Source: Dehalococcoidia bacterium (GTDB lineage: Bacteria > Chloroflexota > Dehalococcoidia > UBA3495). From it: a stretch of 36,666 nt of DNA. The position numbers were made by a program, and so were the translations under genes. Under the pieces are notes generated by a model. The model was not told where the DNA came from. It did not search any database and saw nothing but the letters and a program-made list of their open reading frames with translations. Position 1 is the stretch's first letter, and every line of letters starts with the position of its first letter. This document shows, one piece after another, positions 31,163-36,666 of this stretch. The DNA lies in assembly GCA_030753265.1 (NCBI GenBank), contig JASMCQ010000112.1:1-36666 (forward strand), read 5' to 3'.

Positions 31163-32503
31163 TCAGGCGCCGGCGAAGACGCCTTCCGGTGCGGGGTCCG
31201 CCACCCGTCTGGGGGGTCTGGGATAGGGAAGGTACCAGAACGCGAGAGCCGCCAGCAAATACAACCCAAGGATGGGAAGGAGGGCCCAGTAATAGCTGCC
31301 GGAGGTATCGAATACCCAGCCCGCGAACACCGGCACGCCCATCGACATGAAGCTGTGCACCATGGTGATTCCGCCCCTGAGGGTGGCGAAGCTTTTGCGG
31401 CCAAAGAAGTCGCCGAGTAGCGACCATGACAAGCCGTTTACTCCCTCGGCAACGGCGAAGAAGACGGCGAAGATCAGCAGCTGCCACAGCGCCCCACTGG
31501 TCAGAAGAAGAATCACCAGGCTGAACGCGCCCACGAGCATGGTGATGCCGACCATCTTCTGCTTGGTCCACTTGTCTCCCATCCAGCCGAGCAGGACCCG
31601 GAGAAGGATGGAGACAAAGGCCACGAAGGACACGACGAAGGCGCCGACCGCCTCCGTTTGTCCCTTCCAGACCATCAGAGGCACCAGGTGCACGAACACC
31701 CCAGAGTGGGCCGCGATTCGCATGCCCATGGCCATCGCCAGCAGCCAATAGGCTCGCGTTCTAAGCGCCTCCTTCGCGGTGGAATCCACGGTGGTAATGT
31801 GCCGGCTGAACCGTTTCGATTCCGAGCCGGAGAGGCGCCCGCCGGCGGCGGTTGGTGGCGCGGTGTCTCCATCGGGCAGCAGCCCCATGCTCTCAGGAGA
31901 ACGGCGTATCACCGCGGACATCGGGACCACCACGGCGATCAGGACCAGGCCCGATATGACCGCGCCGTGCCTCCAGCCCAAATTTAACACAATTACCGCG
32001 ACCAGCGGGGTGATCACGGCCCCGCCAACGGACATTCCCGTGGTGGTTATGGACATGGCCAGGCCCTTGCGTCGGACGAACCACTGGTTGATCGAGGCCA
32101 TGATGCCGTGGTTGAATCCGGCGTTCATGCCCAGGGCGAGCACGCCAACATACACGATCAGGAACGTGGTGAAGCTGTGAGTCTGGGACAGGAGAATGAA
32201 TCCCAGGCCGGCCAGCAACCCGCCGATAGCTATCATCGTCCGGGGTCCGAGCCGGTCAACCAGGTACCCTGCCAGCGGCCCTTCGAAGCCGCCTTCCATA
32301 CGAGCCAGGCCGTAGGCCAGTGAGGTAGCCGCCCGGCTTAGTCCGAAGTCGCGGGTCACCGGGAGGAAGTACACCGAGAAGCCGGTCTGGTAGGTCCCTC
32401 CCGAAAGAGCATTGAGGATGCTCCCCGCGACTACAATCCACCAGCCATAGAATACTTTCTTGCGACACTCCGGGGTACCCTTGGCAGGTGGATTATCCCT
32501 CAT
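31163..32503 (-). CDS. MFS transporter, OFA/monocarboxylate-like
   Basis: A 446-residue inner-membrane carrier with about twelve helices. The N-terminus FYGWWIVVAGSILNALSGGTYQTGFSVYFLPV and the loop GPLAGYLVDRLGPRTM are characteristic of the oxalate/formate antiporter-monocarboxylate transporter group of the major facilitator superfamily. Residues ~160-175 (NQWFVRRKGLAMSITTTGMS) are the cytosolic A-like motif with helix 5. A hydrophilic central loop (~215-245) separates the halves. It probably moves a small carboxylate; direction is unknown. Start ATG 32503 is preceded by GAGGTTGC. The FAD oxidoreductase gene at 32815 is divergent, and a dispersed repeat lies between them. Confidence 0.88.
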   Translation of the reverse strand: MRDNPPAKGTPECRKKVFYGWWIVVAGSILNALSGGTYQTGFSVYFLPVTRDFGLSRAATSLAYGLARMEGGFEGPLAGYLVDRLGPRTMIAIGGLLAGLGFILLSQTHSFTTFLIVYVGVLALGMNAGFNHGIMASINQWFVRRKGLAMSITTTGMSVGGAVITPLVAVIVLNLGWRHGAVISGLVLIAVVVPMSAVIRRSPESMGLLPDGDTAPPTAAGGRLSGSESKRFSRHITTVDSTAKEALRTRAYWLLAMAMGMRIAAHSGVFVHLVPLMVWKGQTEAVGAFVVSFVAFVSILLRVLLGWMGDKWTKQKMVGITMLVGAFSLVILLLTSGALWQLLIFAVFFAVAEGVNGLSWSLLGDFFGRKSFATLRGGITMVHSFMSMGVPVFAGWVFDTSGSYYWALLPILGLYLLAALAFWYLPYPRPPRRVADPAPEGVFAGA

Positions 32504-32604
32504 GCAACCTCATTCCTCATTTGCGCCTGAAAGCCAACGGACATTATTGCCGGTATCCGCCCTTGAACCCAATTCGGCAGGCGGCGCCGCTCCCGTCCTC
32601 GTGG

Positions 32605-32662
32605 CCCGCCCTTGTGAAATGAATATAACACGTGGTACAAAGACCGGGGCCGCTCGGCCGGC
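32605..32662 (-). repeat. Diverged dispersed repeat upstream of the OFA-type MFS gene
   Basis: The minus strand matches 18802-18869 over CCGGCCGAG, TTTGTACCAC, GTTAT and CACAAGGGCGG. It is about 100 bases upstream of the MFS start, in the same relative orientation as the other copy has to the M24 gene. Confidence 0.55.
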
Positions 32663-32814
32663 CGGGCCTTCAATTCCCGGCAAGCTCTGCCTTTACCGCA
32701 GTTTTGAGATGGGCCGGATCCATCGAGCGAGAAAGGGTGCATGGGCAGGGCTGTATGGGAAGGGCCGGATGGCTGCAGCACGCCACGCGACTGGACAATC
32801 CGGGGGTCGTCGAG

Positions 32815-34338
32815 ATGGCTGAATTCCAGGCTGACGTAGTGGTGGTGGGAGGGGGCGGCGCCGGGCTGGCCGCCGCGGTGGAAGCGGCGGCGGCCGGAGG
32901 CCGGGTAATCCTCATCGAGAAGAACCCGTCCCTCGGAGGCTCCACCGCCCTCTCGGTGGGTTCTGTCTCCGCCTGCTGTACGTCTCTGCAGCGGCGTGAG
33001 GGCATCGAAGACTCTTTTGATGCTTTCTTCGAGGACATTGGGCTGTTCAATGACCTGGTTGGGCTGAACGAGCGGGACAACCTCGAGTTTAGACGCCTGC
33101 TGGTCCAAAAGTCCCCGGCCACCTTCCAGTGGTTGATGGAGTTGGGGGTTTCATTCTTCGGCCCCATGCCGGAGCCCCCCAACCGGGTTCCGCGGATGCA
33201 CAACGCCCTGCCCAACTCCTCGGCCTACATCTACAACCTGCGGCGGGAAGCCAAGAAACGGGGCGTGGAAATCAGGCTGGGCGTAAGCGGGGAGCGGATT
33301 CTCCTTCGGAACGGCCGGGTAACCGGCGTGGAGGCGAACACGGCCCGAGGGGAGAAGGTGAGCATTCTGGCCTCCGGCGGCCTGGTCCTGGCCTCGGGAG
33401 ACTTCAGCTCCGGCGCGGCGATGAAGGAGAGGTATCTGCCTCCCAACGTGGCGCATATCGAAGGGATAAACCCCACCAGCACCGGCGACGGCCAGCGAAT
33501 GGCGCTGGAGGTCGGGGCCAAGGTGGTGAATGGGGACCTGCTGATGGGGCCGGGGATCAGATTCGTGGCCCCCCGGCATCGATCACGAGTCTCGCGCCTG
33601 CCGCCGGCCAGGCCTCTGACCCGGCTGATGAGCATGGTGTTGAATAGACTCCCCGCATACTTTTTGCGGCCCCTCATTCGGCCGTTTGTCATGTCCTTTA
33701 TCACCACCCATCTGGCGCCGTCCCCGGAGCTTCTCGAGGAAGGCGCCATCTACGTGAACCGGGAGGGTCGACGGTTTACGAACGAGTTGGACCAACCGGC
33801 CCTCGCCATTCCCCGGCAGCCGGAGCAGGAGGCTTTCATCCTGTTTGACGCGGCAGTCGCTCGCAAGTTTTCCCGCTGGCCGTACTACATCTCCACAGCC
33901 CCTGGGGTAGCCTATGCCTATTTGCCCGATTACCGCCGAAACCGGAAAGATATCTACGCCCAAGCGCCTTCTCTCGAGGCCCTGGCCCACAAGCTGGGGA
34001 TGCCCGCGGCCAATCTCCTCGAGACCGCGCGGGAGTACAACGGATACGCTGATCAGGGGCATGACCTCGCCTTCGGCCGCACCCAGGTTGGAAGCGGACT
34101 CAAGGTCCCGCCCTTCTACGCCCTGGGACCGGCCAAAGGCGGGGTATCCATCACGGACGGAGGCCTGGCCGTCAACAGCCGGATGGAGGTCCTGGATAGC
34201 ATGGGTAATGTCATTCCGGGACTCTTCGCCGCGGGCTCCACGGGACAGGGAGGCGTGCTCCTCGGGGCCCACGGCCTCCACCTGATGTGGGCATTCACCT
34301 CCGGGCGAATTGCCGGGCGTAACGCCGCGTTGGGCTAG
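32815..34338 (+). CDS. FAD-dependent oxidoreductase (fumarate reductase / 3-ketosteroid dehydrogenase-like)
   Basis: A 507-residue flavoprotein of the FAD_binding_2 family (PF00890). The dinucleotide motif is VVVVGGGGAGLAAA (GxGxxG, residues ~8-21) with Glu35 ending the second strand and GGSTALSVGS next. The C-terminal FAD block is GLFAAGSTGQGGVLLGAHGLHLMWAFTSGRIAGRNAA. Such enzymes reduce or desaturate C-C bonds next to a carbonyl (fumarate, urocanate, ketosteroids). A conserved FYALGPAKGGVSITDGGLAV leads to the flavin site. The start at 32815 gives the usual N-terminus; the frame is open upstream (ATG 32755, or earlier), and ribosome binding sites are weak for all, so the start is uncertain. 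No signal peptide or haem domain is visible. Confidence 0.87.
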   Translation: MAEFQADVVVVGGGGAGLAAAVEAAAAGGRVILIEKNPSLGGSTALSVGSVSACCTSLQRREGIEDSFDAFFEDIGLFNDLVGLNERDNLEFRRLLVQKSPATFQWLMELGVSFFGPMPEPPNRVPRMHNALPNSSAYIYNLRREAKKRGVEIRLGVSGERILLRNGRVTGVEANTARGEKVSILASGGLVLASGDFSSGAAMKERYLPPNVAHIEGINPTSTGDGQRMALEVGAKVVNGDLLMGPGIRFVAPRHRSRVSRLPPARPLTRLMSMVLNRLPAYFLRPLIRPFVMSFITTHLAPSPELLEEGAIYVNREGRRFTNELDQPALAIPRQPEQEAFILFDAAVARKFSRWPYYISTAPGVAYAYLPDYRRNRKDIYAQAPSLEALAHKLGMPAANLLETAREYNGYADQGHDLAFGRTQVGSGLKVPPFYALGPAKGGVSITDGGLAVNSRMEVLDSMGNVIPGLFAAGSTGQGGVLLGAHGLHLMWAFTSGRIAGRNAALG

Positions 34339-34355
34339 CCTGGTATCTCGTTATT

Positions 34356-34458
34356 GGCTTGAAACCCAGCACCGTCATCCAGGCGAAGGCCGGGAACCAG
34401 CTCCCGGTCTGGTGAGATTCGGGGATTCCATGGATTCCGGCTTTCGCCGGAAAGACGA
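34356..34458 (+). repeat. REP-like palindromic repeat, family 1 (copy 4)
   Basis: GGCTTGAAACCCAGCACCGT, CATCCAGGCGAAGGCCGGGA, then a spacer and the facing arm GATTCCGGCTTTCGCCGG with AAAGACG. More diverged than copy 3. Confidence 0.7.
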
Positions 34459-34504
34459 GCGGGCGGGTGACGCAGGAGATCATCGAGGCTGGTGTCTCGT
34501 AACT

Positions 34505-34588
34505 GGCTCGGTACCCAATTCGTCACCCCGGCGAAGGCCGGGGTCCATCCCGCGCTTCTCTGGGTTCCGGCCTTCGCCGGAATGACGA
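34505..34588 (+). repeat. REP-like palindromic repeat, family 1 (copy 5)
   Basis: GGCTCGGTACCCAATTCG, TCACCCCGGCGAAGGCCGGG, CGCTTCTCTGGGTTCCGGC, CTTCGCCGGAATGACG. Both arms are intact. It lies in tandem with copy 4, 46 bases apart. Confidence 0.75.
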
Positions 34589-34742
34589 GGGTGGGAGGGA
34601 AGGTCGCAGATTTTCGCCGATGTAGAGCGATCTGTGGGACAGTATATTGAGACCCCAGTCCTCAGCGAAGAAGATTTAAGATAGACTGGCTCCAGCGAAG
34701 GACGGTCCTTCATGAAGGGCCGGAGGAAAGGAGTAGCGAGCA

Positions 34743-35219
34743 ATGCGTCTACAGGTGAACGGAGATTCGTACGAGGTGGCCGTGGAAGGGGATAGGATGC
34801 TTCTGGGGGTCCTCCGCGATGACCTTGGCTTGACCGGAACGAAATACGGATGCGGAGAGGGGGGCTGCGGCGCGTGCACCGTCTTGCTCGACGGCGAAAC
34901 GGCGCGCTCCTGCGTCACGCCGGCGGCGTCGGCGGCTGGGCGGGAAATCACGACCATCGAGGGCCTGGCAACCGGGGACATGCTTCACCCGGTCCAAGAC
35001 GCGTTCATCGAGCACACGGCGTTCCAGTGTGCGTACTGCACCCCCGGCTTCATCTTGAGCACGGTGGCCCTGCTCGCGCGCAACCCGAGCCCCGACGAGA
35101 ACCAGGTCCGCTCGGCGCTGAGCGGCCACATATGCCGCTGCGGCACCTACGTCCGCATCATCAAGGCCGCCCTGTCTGCCGCGGAACGGATCGGCCAATT
35201 GAAAGGAGCGCAGCAATGA
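34743..35219 (+). CDS. 2Fe-2S subunit of a molybdenum hydroxylase (CoxS/IorA-like)
   Basis: A 158-residue iron-sulfur subunit of the xanthine dehydrogenase family. The plant-ferredoxin-type cluster ligands are Cys37, Cys42, Cys45 and Cys57 (GCGEGGCGAC...SC). The second, four-helix domain carries Cys96, Cys99, Cys131 and Cys133 (CAYC...CRC), next to the molybdopterin. It passes electrons from the Mo site to an FAD subunit or external acceptor. AGGAAAGGAG lies before ATG 34743. Its TGA overlaps the ATG of the large subunit (ATGA), so the two are translationally coupled. No FAD subunit (CoxM-type) is between them, as in isoquinoline 1-oxidoreductase or nicotinate dehydrogenase types. Confidence 0.93.
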   Translation: MRLQVNGDSYEVAVEGDRMLLGVLRDDLGLTGTKYGCGEGGCGACTVLLDGETARSCVTPAASAAGREITTIEGLATGDMLHPVQDAFIEHTAFQCAYCTPGFILSTVALLARNPSPDENQVRSALSGHICRCGTYVRIIKAALSAAERIGQLKGAQQ

Positions 35220-36666
35220 CCGCCACCGGTGTTCCCGAGAATATCGCCCTGACCGTCACCGGCCCTCCCCAATGGGCCGGCGAGTTGGAACTCCGCGAAC
35301 CACCCGGACCGGAGGCGGATTTGCTGGTGATGGACCAACAAGGGAACGTGACCGCTTTCTCGGGCAAGGTCGAATACGGCCAGGGCATCCGCAGCGGATT
35401 TACCCTCTCGATAGCCGATGAGTTGGACGTACCTCTCGCCTCGGTCCGGGTCATCCTGGGCGACACGCGATTGGTCCCCTTCGATCGGGGGACCACCGGC
35501 AGCTTTTCGACCCGCACGATAGGGATTCAACTCCGGCGCGCCGCCGCCACGGCCCGGCAGACCCTCATCGGCCTCGCCGCCGGGCAATGGGCGGTGCCCG
35601 CCACCAGCCTGGCGACCCGCGACGGCCACGTCTTCCAGACCGGAGAGCCAAGCCGGACGGCCAGCTACGCCGAGCTTCTTCAAGGCCAGGACCTGAACGT
35701 GCCCATTCCGGAGGACACGGCCATCAAGGACCCGGAAGGGTTCCTTCTCATGGGACGGGATGCGCCGCGGAGCGACGCTCTCGCCCGGGTCACCGGTCGA
35801 GCCAAGTTTTCGCAGGACGTGGCCATGGCCGGAATGCTCCACGGCAAGGTCCTTCGCCCCCCTTCCTACGGCGCGCGCTTGCAGCGGATCGATAGTACCC
35901 AGGCCGAGCGCGTGTCCGGCGTTGTGATGGTGGTTCGGGAGGACAACTTTGTCGGCGTGATCGGCGAGCGCGAGGACACGGCCGAATCCGCGCTGGAAAG
36001 GATTCGGGCCCGCTGGCAAGAAGACCGGGAACTTCCGTCCGACTGGGACCTCCCGGCCCTCCTGAAGGAGAAGGCCGGGGAGCTGGTGGTGGTCCGGGAG
36101 GAGGGATCGACGGCGGCCGGCTTCGAGCTGGCGGACCGCGTTCTGGAGGGCCGCTACTTCGTGCCCTACGTCTCCAACTCCGCCCTCGAACCGAGCGCCG
36201 CCGTGGCCTCATGGGATGGCGACGAGCTGACCGTCCTGTCCGGTGACCGAAGCCCCTTTGGGGTGCGGGAGGAGCTGGCTCGGGCCTTCGGAATCAGCGA
36301 GGAGCTGGTGCACGTCATCACCACCGACATCGGCGGCTCCTTCGGCACCAAGGATTCCAACGGGGTGGCCTACGAAGCAGCCCGGCTCTCGAGGGCGGCC
36401 GGCCGTCCCGTGCGGGTCGCCCACAACCGGCCGGAGGAGTTCATGTGGAGCACCGTGCGGCCCGCGGCGGTTATTGAGATTCGCAGCGGGATCAAGGCCG
36501 ACGGCACCATCGTGGCCTGGGAGCACACCGCCTATCACACCGGGGAGCGGGCGATGCGTGGACAGCGCGGATCCGATACGCCTTACAACACCCCCAACGT
36601 ACGCATCGCCGTGGCCGTCGCCGAATCACCCCTGCGCTCCGGCTCCTACCGGTCGTTGGGGGGCGC
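35216..36666 (+). CDS. Molybdopterin-binding subunit, isoquinoline 1-oxidoreductase beta-like (C-terminus cut by window edge)
   Basis: An open frame from ATG 35216 runs to the last base, giving 483 residues of a protein normally ~700-750 long. Residues 1-~185 contain a molybdopterin-binding-type segment placed at the N-terminus (TAFSGKVEYGQGIRSGFTLSIADELDVPL, GDTRLVPFDRGTTGSFST). The aldehyde-oxidase a/b hammerhead follows from about 190 (ARVTGRAKFSQDV, LHGKVLRPPSYGARL), then the Mo-binding region with SNSALEPSAAVASW, TTDIGGSFGTKDS and RPVRVAHNRPEEF. This permuted order is known for IorB/aldehyde-dehydrogenase-like Mo subunits without a CoxM partner. Such enzymes hydroxylate N-heterocycles or oxidise aldehydes. 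ATG overlaps the stop of the 2Fe-2S subunit. No Tat signal is visible. Confidence 0.88.
   Translation, partial: MTATGVPENIALTVTGPPQWAGELELREPPGPEADLLVMDQQGNVTAFSGKVEYGQGIRSGFTLSIADELDVPLASVRVILGDTRLVPFDRGTTGSFSTRTIGIQLRRAAATARQTLIGLAAGQWAVPATSLATRDGHVFQTGEPSRTASYAELLQGQDLNVPIPEDTAIKDPEGFLLMGRDAPRSDALARVTGRAKFSQDVAMAGMLHGKVLRPPSYGARLQRIDSTQAERVSGVVMVVREDNFVGVIGEREDTAESALERIRARWQEDRELPSDWDLPALLKEKAGELVVVREEGSTAAGFELADRVLEGRYFVPYVSNSALEPSAAVASWDGDELTVLSGDRSPFGVREELARAFGISEELVHVITTDIGGSFGTKDSNGVAYEAARLSRAAGRPVRVAHNRPEEFMWSTVRPAAVIEIRSGIKADGTIVAWEHTAYHTGERAMRGQRGSDTPYNTPNVRIAVAVAESPLRSGSYRSLGG

Larger units (their letters stand above)
34339..34742. other. Intergenic region with two family 1 repeats and a possible promoter
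   Basis: About 400 bases. Two family 1 repeats fill most of it. TTGAGA (34647-34652) with GAAGAT (34670-34675) at 17-base spacing is a weak promoter candidate for the molybdenum hydroxylase genes. No gene seen. Confidence 0.4.

Overview
This 36.7 kb window is GC-rich, gene-dense bacterial DNA. Its many CaiB/BaiF CoA transferases, crotonases, MaoC-type hydratases, MFS carriers and a molybdenum hydroxylase, together with abundant intergenic palindromes and an archaellum-type ATPase fused to a receiver domain, suggest an uncultured Chloroflexota bacterium (Dehalococcoidia/SAR202-like). This assignment is inference from gene content; there is no rRNA or other phylogenetic marker in the window. 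I see no tRNA, rRNA, CRISPR array, transposase or phage gene.

Layout. 1-814: a membrane protein cut by the left edge (minus strand). 1093-3228: an alpha-methylacyl-CoA racemase-like CoA transferase and an enoyl-CoA hydratase, with a terminator hairpin between them. 3381-7488: a Tag-like DNA glycosylase relative, then a glycyl-radical-enzyme activase and its glycyl radical enzyme. 7831-9812 (minus): MFS exporter and PncC/CinA-C amidohydrolase. 10149-13296: crotonase, a pair of hot-dog hydratase subunits and a protein made of three fused RidA domains, facing an aspartate dehydrogenase (13354-14157, minus). 14206-14747: intergenic repeats including a minisatellite. 14748-18700 (minus): gamma-glutamyltransferase-like enzyme, alpha/beta hydrolase, formyl-CoA-transferase-like enzyme. 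19176-20309: creatinase-like M24 protein. 20406-28732: the most unusual region. 29194-36666: MaoC-like protein, pseudo-receiver/FlaH-like ATPase, OFA-type MFS carrier, FAD oxidoreductase, and the 2Fe-2S and (partial) Mo-cofactor subunits of a xanthine-dehydrogenase-family hydroxylase.

Central result. Two genes (20406-22073 and 22247-22783) are each interrupted by an in-frame TGA followed at once by codons for Gly-Ser-Cys. Both continue in frame with mutually homologous sequence, and both have a strong hairpin with a G in the loop at the distance expected of a bacterial SECIS element. They are best read as selenoproteins of the UGSC family, in which the UxxC motif resembles a thioredoxin-type redox site. 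The first is a fusion: its C-terminal ~370 residues are homologous to four stand-alone proteins just downstream (23263, 24317, 26604, 27656). Those four form two copies of a two-gene cassette (348 aa + 358 aa) either side of an RraA-like gene. The stand-alone proteins carry a conserved C-x4-C that the UGSC-fused copy lacks. A redox or carbonyl/thiol-chemistry system is a reasonable inference, but substrate and reaction are unknown.

Across the window the genes suggest a heterotroph that activates, isomerises and hydrates many different acyl-CoA substrates. Intergenic spaces hold at least three families of short palindromic repeats.
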